Assembly (NCBI GenBank): GCA_024752435.1
Contig: CP103022.1
Span: forward strand, 186,001-250,000
DNA length: 64,000 bases
Reading direction: 5' to 3'
From: Allantophomopsis cytisporea
Taxonomy: Eukaryota; Ascomycota; Leotiomycetes; Phacidiales; Phacidiaceae
Below are positions 38,198-49,486 of the stretch, piece by piece; within the stretch, counting starts at the first letter, position 1; every line of letters begins with the position of its first letter. Both the position numbers and the translations under genes were made by a program. The notes under the pieces are model-generated. The model did no database searches. It had not been told where the DNA came from and was given only the letters and a program-made list of their open reading frames with translations.

Positions 38198-39178
38198 ACC
38201 ACAAGATTATTGTGTTTTTAAGCTCGTTGATAGATCACAGGTTTTTATTAAATCGATTATAGCCAGTATAAATAATATGGAAAGTTTTATAATTAGGAGT
38301 TGTGTATGTCTGAACTGAAGGGGCAGCTGTGGAAAAATATAAATAACGTTGATGAGTTAAGCATCTCCATTTTTTTTACTTACAGATTCTATCTTCTCCG
38401 CTTCTATACATGTACTTCATAGTCAATCAATCGAGCACGTAGATTCATCAATAGAGACAACTAGTTATTGCTGCCTTTACTATAACAACCCTTCAAGTAT
38501 CTAATCCACTTACACATATCTTAAAGCTATAGTGAATGAAGTTGTGCACTTAATATGAAATATAAATGGTGAACCAAATAGACACATGAAAAGACAGATT
38601 CAAAAAGCCGTGGATGGAGAAGCGTATACACAACGGTGAAAGTTGAAGACCGGACCAATCAAGTGGATCTAACAGATAATATATTATATAGAGCAGCCCC
38701 CGAGAAAAAGGGCAACCAGAAAGCAAAAATATAACAGTAAAGTATGGCAAAATAGCAACGACAAGTACTACCAAGAAAAGACTGGTCTATAAGTAGATTG
38801 ATCTACAAGAAACGAACCATTCTCAAAAGAGTGACTCGCGAGTCGAATTAACCAGAAAGTAAAGAGAACTCTGAGCAAAAGACCATTCATAGACGGAGAA
38901 CGATTCCAACAAGAAAGAACCTACAGGAAAATGATTCACAAGGTCAGAATAATCCCATATAAGATCATCCCGAGTCGCGATTCTCAGAGAGCATATTTCC
39001 AAATAACCAAGTCACCTCGAACACAATCACCAAGAAAGATCACAAAACCCACACGAGAATTTGAAAGATCCGTTTTATACGCCAACGCTATCCCCACCAA
39101 CGTGGGCTAAATGAAGTTTAAAAAAAATAAGAAAAGCACCAGGTACAATCAATGCAGCAAGTCTACATAACGGTTCTG

Positions 39179-40903
39179 TCAACCCAATAGATCATCCAAG
39201 CCATTACCCAAGGACTGCTGCTGACCGGCCGGCTTCTGCTGCGCGGTGGACGATGAAGCAGCAGGAGCGCCCCAAATGCCCGCGGCGGATTTCTCCTTGG
39301 CGAGCTGGCCGAGCGCCGGGCCGGATGTTGTTGGCGTGCTGGTCTTCTTGATGCCCGCGGAAGCCGTGTTCCAGAGGGAGCCAAAGGCGTCGTTGCCAGA
39401 GGAGGTCTTGGCTGCTGGCGACTTGATGGAACTGCTTGTGGGGGGAGCGGTTGCAGGTGCGGGAACTTGTACCGAGGTAAAGTAGTTTGGCTGCGAGCTT
39501 TGGTAGCTTGTCTGTTGGATTGGTTGGACTGGGCGTGGGGCTGCGGCTACTGGGGAAAATGCAGCGGCTGGCGGTGAGAAGGCGGAGTAGTTTGCTGCTG
39601 GCGTGGTGTTGTTGCTCTGCGCAGGCGAAATGGATGAGAAGCCCACGAGATCGCTGAGGTTGGCTGCTTTAGGCGCAGAGACTGGCTGTGGGGCGGCGAA
39701 TTGTGTGGTAATTGGAGCTGGTGCGGTCTGCACGGATGGAGTTGCGGATTGGAAATCGTCGAAGTCGTCATCATCATCCGCGGCGGCTGGTGCAGCTGCC
39801 AATGCAGCCGTGTTGCTGGAGCTGCTGGGAACTGGCTCAGGGTCATCGAACGAAAAGAGATCTACTTCTGGCTCCTTCTTCTTTGCTGGTGGCTCAGGCT
39901 TCTTTGATGTTCTCTCTGTTGTTCGTCGCGCACCTCGATGAGCTGACGCAGTTGAATCTGCATGACGATGTCTCGAAGCCGAAGGAGCACCGCCCTCATC
40001 ATATTCGTCATACTCTTCGAATCTATCTCCACCGCCTCTGGCACCAGTGTCCTGGAAATCACTGGCCGATTGTCCTCCAAACCCTCCTCCGTCGCCAAAT
40101 ACTCCCCCACTGTAAGCACCATAGCCCGATCTATCCTCGCTGCCGAATCCTCCATATCTGCTGCTGCTTCCGCTACCGCTTGATAATCCACTACCTCCCA
40201 AACCAGCACCACCTTCAACTCCAGTGTACTTTTGCCTCGTGGCCCTGGCCTTCTTCCGTTCAGATCGAATGCGGTCAACGTCACTCAGGAGCTCAGCCAA
40301 TTCCTTGGCTCTGTTGCGAACGTTGATTCCTTGATCCTTGCCATTCTGGTCGATGAAATGGAACTGTCGAAGCATTTTGAGCAGCGTCAGGTGGGATCGA
40401 GCATCGTCGATAACTCTCTCTGAACCATTCTTGATCAAGAATTCCAAGAGCTGAAGTGCCTTATAGATCTGTCGCCATTCCTCTGCTGCCTTTTCCGTGA
40501 ATCGTTTATATATCATGGGCATGATCTCATTAAGAAGCTGACTACGTTCCCGTCAGGTTACTGTCATCGAATACTTCACTGCGATACTCACTAGTTGTAA
40601 GTGCCATTGGCGATCTCCTGCATTGTCGTTGATGAAGCACCCCATGGTTCGTTATTCGTAGCTTCTCGGACCTTTTCAACTTGTCAATTCCATGATCTCT
40701 AGCAAATTGTATGTAATATCGCCGACCTTTGCCTCCATTTCCGTATAATTCATAACAGCTGTGCACAACCGCATTAGTTCCCTGGCCTGTTGATCACTCA
40801 TTGCGATGCAGGGGTTCCTACCATTTTGGACCTTTCGCACTCCAGCTTTCAGGTCATACAACGTTAAGTTGCTGACCTGTTCTTTGAGACTGTCGAGATT
40901 CAT
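39179..40903 (-). CDS. ent3: ENTH-domain epsin, Ent3/epsinR type
   Basis: A clathrin adaptor of about 518 aa, joined on the minus strand from 40822-40903, 40727-40758, 40592-40671 and 39179-40541; introns are 63, 55 and 50 nt. The N-terminal ENTH domain (about residues 1-150) binds phosphoinositides: LKEQVSNLTLYDLKAGVRKVQN, YTEMEAKVREATNNEPWG, IYKRFTEK and HFIDQNGKDQGINVRNRA are near-consensus for the Ent3 class. The rest is a disordered Gly/Ser/Ala/Pro/Gln-rich tail with acidic-phenylalanine motifs (EVDLFSFDD, DDDFDDFQ) that typically bind the gamma-ear of AP-1/GGA adaptors, and a final DDLLG clathrin-box-like end. The family works in trans-Golgi to endosome traffic. No ubiquitin-interacting motif of the endocytic Ent1/2 class is visible, supporting Ent3. 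Confidence 0.92.
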
Positions 40904-42462
40904 CTTGATGGCCTCGACACGAATTGGATACTTGGTTGTTGCGTGGATTGCGCTGGCCTTTCAATGGGGATAACGCAGGAGGGCGGCCGCAATCGTAGGA
41001 GTAACACGGATTATGCCGGCAAGGTGGCCTTGCCAGGCTAGGTCACGTGAAAATATGTGAAGGCTTATTTTGAAAATCATATCAATATGATGACTTCTTA
41101 TGAGAGAATGTATTATGTATATTATCGCTGAAGCATTACCAAGGCCGCTCAACATTAAAAATTTATATTATTGTTCGTTTTTGCGAAGTGATGATGCTCT
41201 TGTCCTGGTCTATCTTCCCTCGTACTGAGCTCTCATAGGAAGACATCCCTGCACTATTTTGGTTCTCCGAGCTCCGTAACGAAAAAGCTTCCATCATCGA
41301 ACAGTACTCTAGCTCTACTTTTGCATTGAGTTCACCTTCACCATCATTCATTGATCTTGATCCATCTCTCTTCTTAGCTTCTTCGATCAATCAATCATCC
41401 TCGACTTACTGAAGTTCTTCGTTGAGCTTAATTGCATTGAATATTTCTGTAAAACAGTTACTCAAGGGTACGTGCAAGAATCCCAATCCCAATTCCAATC
41501 CCTTGAGAAAAAGATCAGAAAGGCATTTCTCAGCACACTTTTTGGAGTGGAAGGCGAGCTTTTAAGCATGGTGCCACTCGTGTCTAAGACTGCGCGTTGA
41601 CTGGCTGCTGTCATGGAGACGAATTGGCCATTCGCCCACACCTTCTATGAAACTCATTCATGCATGAAGTGGTGTTGTGCCAATGGACTGAGCGGACAAT
41701 GATTCTCTTTTATGGCATTTCATGAGGAAGCCGTTGAGAGAAGAGTCTTAAGATGAAGATAGGAGCATGCTTGTGGTTTGCTGAAAAGACCGAGGAAGAG
41801 AAGAAAGAGAGTTGAGTTGTGTTGAGTGACCACAAGCTTGCCCCTCCTTCGCCTTCTCTCTCGGATGTTCTGTGTGTACGTCAAGCATAGCCAGTACCTT
41901 ACTTGGAGTACCTATGGATAGAGGAGTTGACCAAAGTCTGTTTTTCGTTCGATTCCCACCCGCTGCCTGGGCACTCATTCAACTGTACCGTATGTTTTTG
42001 TGTGATTGGTCAAGTGCAAGATGATCACAATAATACTGCTTTCATTCAGTGGCAGAGAAACATTCCTTGGTGAATGGAAGAGCAGACGAAGAATGAAAGA
42101 TTGCGAGATTCGATTGAGAGATTGAGAGATTGCCAGAGAGATGAGACGAGACTAGGAACGATTTGTTGAGTCGAATCGAGTCGAGTTGAATCGAGTCGAT
42201 TGGCATAGACAGCTGAACTGGCTCATCTCAAATCGACAATCGTCCACATCCGAATTCAATGGGCGAGGTTCGGTGAGGCTTACTCAGAATGCTCTCAAAT
42301 CACTGACGTCGCTCTTCCGACTCTCTCCTCGCCTTTCCTTCACACTGCCAACCTTGAATGAGTGAACAGCTCTCGTAGCTACTTACCAAAAGGTCCCCCA
42401 TATTCGTTTACTTATCCTGTTTAGGTTAGACCAAGCATCATCCTCCCAGCCCCACCAACAAC
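40904..42462. other. Divergent intergenic region
   Basis: About 1.6 kb between the divergent epsin and cyclophilin genes, presumably holding both promoters. A 75-residue minus-strand frame (41163-41390) is acidic and faintly protein-like but unsupported. A GATT/GAGA-rich patch lies at 42.1-42.2 kb. Confidence 0.55.
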
Positions 42463-43497
42463 ATGCTGCCCCTCACCTTTCGTTCTGCTTTTCGACCTGC
42501 CACCTCCACTTTCAAAACAATCAAACAATCAAGACAATTCCACGCTTCATCCGCAAACATGACTATTCAGACGTAAGTGGACAATATTCCATCGTTGCTG
42601 ATGCCATAATCGAAAGCTATACTGACTTCTATCGTCAGTTACTTCGACGTCACCTGGGAGGGCCCAGTTCTCTCTCCTTCCGGTCAGCCAACCGGAAAGG
42701 TTGCTGGTGAGTGAAAACCATCTCATTTACATCCTGATCGTTCAATACAATCTCAAAAGTACCATTTTTGAGCTTCTCGAGCTTTGGCAACTTTATAACA
42801 ATCGTCGAGTGCCATCATAGCTCCTGTTAGCTTGTTGATGATACTCGATGAGAATTATGTGGCCATTTTTCCAATTGCACATGCCACTTAGATGCGTCAT
42901 AGATCTCCACTAACCTTCACATACAGAGCAATCTGGCCGCATCAACTTCAACCTTTACGACGATGTTGTCCCAAAGACCGCTGAGAACTTCCGCGCTCTC
43001 TGCACTGGTGAGAAGGGTTTCGGATACCAGGGTTCCTCCTTCCACCGCATCATCCCACAGTTCATGCTCCAGGGAGGTGACTTCACCCGCGGTAACGTAC
43101 GTTGAACCCGTTGTGTTAGACTCGAGAACTCTTACTGATGTACTGCAGGGTACCGGTGGAAAGTCCATCTACGGTGAGAAGTTCGCCGATGAGAACTTCA
43201 CCAGAAAGCACGTTCGCCCAGGACTTCTCTCCATGGCCAACGCTGGACCAAACACGTAAGAGCAAATCAACCACATAATCCACACAAGTCTATTCTAACA
43301 GATCTCCCAGCAACGGTTCCCAGTTCTTCATCACCACTGTTGTCACCAGCTGGTTGGATGGCAAGCACGTCGTCTTCGGTGAGGTCGCTGACCAGGAGTC
43401 CTTGAACGTTGTCAAGGCTCTTGAGGCTACTGGATCCGGATCCGGCAAGGTCAACTACAACAAGAAGCCAACCATCGTCAAGTCTGGTGCCTTGTAA
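42463..43497 (+). CDS. Cyclophilin A-type peptidyl-prolyl isomerase with mitochondrial presequence
   Basis: Catalyses cis-trans isomerisation of prolyl bonds and is the usual cyclosporin A receptor. 213 aa are joined from 42463-42572, 42639-42706, 42927-43096, 43149-43255 and 43311-43497; the second intron is unusually long (220 nt). The catalytic domain shows NFRALCTGEKGFGYQGSSFH, FMLQGGDFTRGNGTGGKS, SMANAGPNTNGSQFF and WLDGKHVVFGEV, including the active-site Arg (SFHRII) and the cyclosporin-contacting Trp. The first 32 residues are Arg/Ser/Thr-rich without acids, like a mitochondrial presequence (RQFHASSAN). A second in-frame ATG at 42559 (codon 33, MTIQTYFDV) is where ordinary cytosolic cyclophilins begin, so one gene may make mitochondrial and cytosolic forms, as known for the Neurospora cyclophilin. 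Confidence 0.95.
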
Positions 43498-43772
43498 ACA
43501 GACCATTCGTGATGAAAATTTGGATGTATGTTGTGGCTTGAGCCGATCCTCGGATTTGGCATGGGGAAAAAGTTTAATGACCCGGTAGAAGCAATTTCAT
43601 CTAAATTGAACTACTTATGAACCTGATACACAACCATTGATGTTCTGTTCGATGATTTATGTGACTGATGAAACGCCTTGTTTGTGTCCTAAGTCTACGT
43701 GGTATTCCTTAAACTCCTGATTCCTAACCTCCAACCTCGCTATGCAGATGAAAAGCAAATTTTACCGGATGT

Positions 43773-44883
43773 TTAGATGTTAAGCCACTGCTTGAAGTAC
43801 TCGCAGTTGCTTGGTCCAACAGGGCCGCCCTCTTCACAAAGATCAAATACTGGACATCTACCACATGGTGCCTCGGTCAACCCATTTCTTGGTCCCTCTT
43901 CAATCTCCATAGGTGATCTTCGAAGTGCTTTGTATGAAACACCTTCCGGACCCGAAATGATCTGCTCGATCTTGTTGTCAAAGCACAAGACATTTAAGAG
44001 TACCTGAATATCCTCAGCCGTCAAGGTAGAAGAAGTGATCCTAGCGTTCTCGACAAACAACGTAAGCTCCTTTAATGTCGGGTACCCTTGATACCCAGGA
44101 GGCAGCGGGAGCAAATTATCACCTCTGGCCTTCCTCTCAGCCTCATCACCACCCTCGATCTTGACCTTCTTATCCTTCCCACTCCTCGGCTTCCTTGCCG
44201 CGCCCTTGCTCTGGTAGAAGCTCTTGCTCTTAATATACCCGTACAGCACCTGGCTAATCATCTCAACGAACTCTTCATCCAGCTCGCCGTCCGTGTACCA
44301 CGGCCCACCCGTTGCCCGCTCGCTCGGCCGCAGATCGGACTTGATGTACATCTTGCGCGTCGGGTGCTCCACGCTCTTCATGTCCGAGATCAGGTGTCGT
44401 GTCTCAAGCACCTTCAGCGCCGACCGGATCAGACTGTCGTGCAGGTTCGACTTCATCTTGATCGTCTTCGACCAGATTCCCTCGTGGCCCGCGTCTTCGA
44501 TCAGCGAGTATACCATCTCTTGCTCATCTGTCAAGCTGTAGTACCTGTAATCACTTGTCAGCGAAGTCCCGTACCCCAACCTGATCCCCCATTCCTGGAA
44601 ATGAAAATCTCCTCGACGTCTCGGCTTCTTGGCTTCTTCATGGATTGAAAACGTACTTCTTGGCATCCTCCTGCGACCGCGGCATCCACGCAATGTTCGC
44701 GCCGTCGTGCACCATCTTGAACAGCTTCTCGTCCACCAGCGCCTGCGTCACCTTCAGCAGCGTCGTCGGGTCATTACCCGGGATGATTCCCAAGTCCAGC
44801 AGGTCATTCTGCCGGTACATCTGGCCGATCTCGTCCTTGCACATATCGTACAGGTCGGCCTTGAGGGCCTTGATGTCTGCCAT
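43773..44883 (-). CDS. rpc6: RNA polymerase III subunit RPC6/RPC34
   Basis: A nuclear Pol III subunit of 332 aa, joined on the minus strand from 44657-44883 and 43773-44544 with a 112-nt intron. It has tandem winged-helix domains (NDLLDLGIIPGNDPTTLLKV; then EGIWSKTIKMKSNLHDSLI and VLETRHLISDMKSV), the VEHPTRKMYI segment and GGPWYTDGELDEEFVE. The C-terminal Cys motif CGRCPVFDLCEEGG...CEYF binds an iron-sulfur cluster or metal in this family. Known role: RPC34 contacts the TFIIIB Brf1 subunit and helps open promoter DNA for tRNA and 5S genes. Near-universal, single copy. The convergent cyclophilin gene ends 275 bp away. Confidence 0.95.
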
Positions 44884-45972
44884 CGTGTCGGTTGGCGAGC
44901 AAAATGCTCAATTCTTCCGGTATGATTGATGTTGAACAGTATGTGTCAGCTCGGTGAGATGGAAGGCGTTGTGTGAGTGCGTGTGCTACGCTGTTGTGTT
45001 GCGCTGCTTGGAATTCGTTGCCCTCGAGGCTACGAGGTCAGTTTTTATGAGTCGCGATTTGCGCTTTCCTGTGGCATTATTCTCGCTTCTTTGGGCTTAG
45101 TTGCCTTGACCGCTTTATGGGAACAGCCTCGAGGACCAGGTCGCCAGCACAATTTGGATTTATACACTTGAGGTCTAGATATGATAGCTTGTTTATGATC
45201 TTGTAACTTGGCGTAGATCTTCTTAAATACAACGTGCAATACAGGTCCGGATGTTTGTGATGTTTTCTTTGGAAACTTTATCCTGTCAATTCACAATTGA
45301 GGATGAAGAACCGCTCTTCATCCAACCTCAATCAGCATGGAAAAGAGGTGTAAAGTTATTGCTTCTAAATCGGAGGGACGATTGACATTCCTCGAGTACT
45401 ATAGACATTCTCACACAATCTAGGCTGATGGTGTTTCATAAGGACATATAAAAGCAAGACTCTTGATAATCGCTATGATTCTTGGTCACTCTCGGTGGAT
45501 TAAAGTGAATAAAACCATAGCTATCTGAATGTTATCCTTCATGTACCCTTGCCCAGATATATTCCGATTGACCAATGTCCAGAAAAGCTGCCTCCGATGG
45601 TATATATCCCAAAAACTATGACTCTGAATATGCTTGAACTCTTGGCCGACGATGTGATTCTAAAAACATGCTCGGCCATTCGGCCTAGGTAGATACTCTA
45701 ATCACTGGTAATACAAGGTCACGGTGCTTTCTTAAACTTCAACGTGACAAGGCTACAGTCACGTGGGCGGTGTAGGATTCGCGAGTGTTTGGCCGTGCTT
45801 TTCCATGCGGAAATGGTGCCCGCGAATGATCGAAAGCTCCAGAATCCAGTAGTCATTGTGAAGAACAATAAGCTCATGATCTTAAACTTCCTCAATCCCA
45901 AACACCACAATTTTCTGTGACTGCAATTTTATTCTAACGAATTTTACGATCTGATATCAGAACTCATTCATA
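44884..45972. other. Divergent intergenic region
   Basis: About 1.1 kb between the divergent RPC6 and Sti1 genes. A heat-shock-element-like site is near its right end (separate entry). No other gene seen. Confidence 0.6.
45831..45845. promoter_or_regulatory. Heat-shock-element-like site upstream of Sti1
   Basis: The sequence CGAAAGCTCCAGAAT fits three alternating 5-bp units nGAAn-nTTCn-nGAAn with one mismatch (CTC for TTC). It lies about 130 bp upstream of the Sti1 ATG. Sti1/Hop is a known Hsf1 target in yeast, so control by heat shock factor is plausible but not shown. Confidence 0.4.
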
Positions 45973-47957
45973 ATGGCGGACGCACTTAAAGCCGAAGGAA
46001 ACAAGGCTATTGCTGAAAAGAACTTTGATTTAGCTGTGTAAGTTTCTCTGTAACAGCTGTTCCGCGATACAAAATTAGTTAGAATAACATTCAAAAAGAA
46101 CAAATGCTAACAAAACTCCAGTGAGAAATTCACTGAGGCTATCGCTATCGAGCCAGAGAACCATATCCTCTACTCAAACAGATCTGCTGCATACGCTTCA
46201 AAGAAGGACTACCAAAACGCACTTGATGATGCTAACAAGGTCACCGAGCTCAAGCCAGATTGGGCAAAGGGATGGGGTAGAAAGGGTGCTGCTTACCACG
46301 GTCTTGGAGATCTTGTTGGAGCGAACGATGCGTATGAGGAGGGATTGAAGCTCGACCCAAACAACGCACAAAACAAGTCTGGACTCGCAGCTGTGAAGCG
46401 CGCAATTGAGGCCGAGGCCAAGGCAGGTACGTATTTCTGAATTCCTAGCATAGTGAACTCCATTTGGAACTCAAGTCCACACTTGGGCTTCTGTGCTACG
46501 ATAATTCCTCGAACGATACTAATATTCCCCAGATGGTGTTACAGGTGATCCAATGGGCGGACTCGGTGAGATGTTCAAGGATCCACAACTCGTCCAAAAG
46601 CTTGCCAGCAACCCAAAGACCAGCAAATTCCTCGCAGACCCATCCTTTATGGCAAAGTTACAACAGATTCAAAACAGCCCAGCGAACAGCCAAGACATCT
46701 TCAGCGATCCACGAATGCTACAAGTATTGGGTGTCTTGATGGGGGTTGACATGAACATGATGGGTGGAGATGAGGCACGCGAAAAGGGATTCGCTGGACC
46801 AAGTGAGGCTGAGGAGGATGTTCCAATGACCGATGCACGTCCAGAGGAACCAAAGAAGGAGCCAGAGCCAGAACCAGAACCAGAGCCAGAAGACACTGAG
46901 GCTGCAGACAAGAAGAAAGCTAAAGAAGCCGCCGATGCTGAGAAGGCTCTCGGTACTGCTGAGTATAAGAAGAGAAATTTCGACGCTGCTATCGCTCACT
47001 ACAGCAAGGCCTGGGAATTGTACAAGGACATCACCTACCTCAATAACCTTGGTGCCGCTAAGTTCGAGAAGGGAGACTACGAAGGTGCCATTGAGGCGTG
47101 CAAGAAGGCCGTCGAGGAAGGGAGAGAGATCTATGCAGACTTCAAGATGATCGCCAAGTCCTACGCTCGCATTGGTAGCTCTTACGAAAAATTGGGAGAT
47201 CTTGACGCTGCCATTGAGAACTTCAAGAAGTCTTTGACCGAGCACCGTACCCCAGACACCGTAAACAAACTCCGTGCCGCGGAGAAGACTAAGATTGATA
47301 ACGCCAAGGCTGCGTACGTTGACCCAGTCAAGGCCGAGGAAGCACGTGAGGAAGGAAACAAGAAATTCAAGGAGTCTGATTGGCCAGGAGCTGTCTTCGC
47401 CTACGGAGAGATGATCAAGCGTGCTCCAGATGATCCAAGAGGGTACAGCAACCGTGCCGCTGCTTTCATCAAGCTTCTAGAGTTCCCAAGTGCTCTCGAG
47501 GACTGTGACAAAGCCATTCAGAAGGATCCCAAGTTTATCAGAGCCTACATCAGAAAGGCACAAGCTTACTTCGGTATGCGCGATTACAGCAAGTGCTTAG
47601 ATGCCTGCGCGGAGGCCGCTGAGGTCGACACCAGCAAGGCTAATGCCAGAGAAATCGAGCAGCAACAACAGAAGGCATTGGCTGCCATGTACAGTTCCCG
47701 TGAGAACGAGACTGAGGAGCAGACTAAGGAGAGAATCTCCAAGGACCCAGAGGTAAGCAAAAAGTTCCCTTAGTTGAAAAAGACGGAAGCTAACAACGCA
47801 ATAGATCCAGAATATTATGCAAGATCCTGTCATGCAATCCATCCTCCAACAAGCGCAGAACGACCCAGCTGCTCTCCAAGAGCACATGAAGAACCCAACC
47901 ATCAAGGCAAAGGTTCAGCGCCTCATCGGAGCTGGTGTCATCAGAGTTGGAAGATAA
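45973..47957 (+). CDS. sti1: Hsp70/Hsp90 co-chaperone Sti1/Hop
   Basis: A cytosolic adaptor that brings Hsp70 and Hsp90 together for client folding. 580 aa are joined from 45973-46037, 46122-46426, 46533-47752 and 47805-47957. The order is standard: an N-terminal TPR1 (EGNKAIAEKNFDLAVEKFTEAI...YSNRSAAYASKKDY), a first STI1/DP1 domain (DPMGGLGEMFKDPQLVQKL), a charged linker of Pro-Glu repeats (EPEPEPEPEPED), TPR2A (AEKALGTAEYKKRNFDAAI), TPR2B (REEGNKKFKESDWPGAV) and a C-terminal DP2 domain (NIMQDPVMQSILQQAQNDP) ending in GVIRVGR. The carboxylate-clamp residues for EEVD tails (KxxGN, NR..A) are present in the TPRs. Length matches fungal Sti1. Regulation by heat shock is suggested by an upstream element. 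Confidence 0.97.
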
Positions 47958-49486
47958 TGACAATGATTGGATGTTAGTCCAGACTGATATATGAGTTGGG
48001 TTTAATGACTGGAGTGGGCATTGGGTGTGTTACGATACTTTCTAGAAGTCTTGCTTAATTTTAGCGAATTCATCATGGCATTGAATGACTTTTGTGCAGT
48101 GCTACTCCGTGCTTGAAGTGTGAAGAATGTTTAGAACGTGTCTGGCTTACTTGGCCTATCTTTGCCTACACAGGTACAAGTTGAGTCGACAGGATCCCCG
48201 CATAAAGAAAACTAATTTACGCGTTTGTTATACCATCTTTGAAGATAGCTCGTGGTCATAGCTTGATATCGTGTGACGGTTGAAATATGTATGCGATTCA
48301 CGTGTTATCAACAAGTAGAGGCTGTCAACAAACCTCCTATGACGAAGAATGTGGGTTCTGGACTCCAGGGAAGATATATGAAATCGAATAAGCCGAATGC
48401 AGGTACCTTCTCTGATAGCTTCAATAGCTCAGTTGGCAGGAACCTTTGGAGACCAATTGCACCTTTAATAAGGGGTTGCGTATACGCCAGTGAGGAAGCA
48501 TCGGGTTGGCCTATTTTTTTTGTTTTTTTGCTACTCAAAGCTCTCCGGTTCGATTCTCAGGTGTCCAACAGCTGCTTTTTTTTTTATGCTTTTTTGTTTC
48601 TTTGCTTATTTTCATGCTATCTACCATCCATTTTGTAATGTCTCTAGATACAACTATTTTCATACCTCTTAATACATGGGTATTATGGCAAATGGCTATG
48701 TCATCTTCTATGAGGTTATATTACGATTGTGATAACAACTACTCTGAGACGATGATTCCCAGTCAACTCTAGACTTCAAATTATGTACCACACACAATGC
48801 GAGAGACTCACATTGTAACGCTTTTGGAATAGACAATGGGTGCAACTTCTGCCATTGATGGACCTACACATCTGTTGATCCAGCAAGCTATCAGAGAACA
48901 CTTCGTGGAAGTAACTCTGGTTGTGATTTCTCATCGATTAAGAACTGTCGCTGACTTTGATAGATAGTTGTAACGAGTGAACGGAGGGATGTAGAGTATG
49001 GAAGTCCTCGCGAAATCATAGAGATGTAGGGCATGTTCTACAATTTGGTCGAGGAAAGTCGTGATGTGAAGAGTATCAGTAGAATGATAAGGTAATAGTT
49101 GTCATAATTTCACATGCATATACAAATATGGTCCGCTTGTGCACCAGGTGTAATAAATGGTTTAAAGACTCATGTCCATTCAATCAGCGTCCAATATACA
49201 GCCTTTTTGCATGTGTATTTGACCGCATGTGTACTTTCGAAGTGCTCACTTTTCAAGTGTATATGTAAGGCTAGCAAGAGCTCATAATCCATCAACAGAC
49301 TTGTAGGAGCACAACAAATTTTTCCCAACTGACGTGGTATTTATTATGCCACACTGTCGGTTTTAGTGTGACTGATAAACTGATTACAAGATTATAAACA
49401 AAATTAGATCTTAGGATTAGATTACTAGATGTTTAAATATATACAAGAAGTGAACAAGTCAGGAAGTAAAAACACTACCGCGTCCG
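47958..49486. other. Intergenic holding a Pol III-like repeat element
   Basis: About 1.5 kb between the convergent Sti1 and FMO-fusion genes. Apart from the tRNA-like dispersed repeat at 48.4-48.56 kb (separate entry) and T-rich tracts just after it, nothing is recognised. Confidence 0.6.
48399..48557 (+). repeat. Dispersed tRNA-like (SINE-like) element, copy 1
   Basis: About 114 bp (48399-48512) are almost identical to 61061-61173. The element contains a perfect A-box consensus TAGCTCAGTTGG (48425-48436) and, 110 bp further, a B-box-like GGTTCGATTCT (48547-48557), with a T-rich run between. It does not fold into a full tRNA: the D-stem partner and T-stem pairing are poor. A tRNA-derived SINE or a small Pol III RNA gene fits best. 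Confidence 0.55.

Larger units (their letters stand above)
34586..39178. other. Long intergenic region
   Basis: About 4.6 kb with no convincing intact gene. It holds a (TTC)n microsatellite near 37.1 kb and a possible decayed open frame at 37.7-38.2 kb (separate entries). Elsewhere, frames are short and random-looking, including 35767-36087 and 36037-36300. A large promoter or long UTRs of the flanking genes may occupy part of it. Confidence 0.55.

Noticed and set aside
44088..44648. 186-aa plus-strand frame opposite RPC6
   Set aside because: Antisense shadow of a conserved Pol III subunit.
46669..47245. Minus-strand frames opposite Sti1
   Set aside because: Antisense shadows; the Ser-Gly run is the reverse of the Pro-Glu linker.
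48308..48538. Matching small peptides (MAYTQPLIKGAIG...) at 48.3 and 61.1 kb
   Set aside because: They match only because they lie antisense in the duplicated tRNA-like element; there is no sign of a protein family.
48415..48560. Complete tRNA gene with a long intron
   Set aside because: A and B boxes are present, but acceptor, D and T stems do not pair and no anticodon arm can be built.
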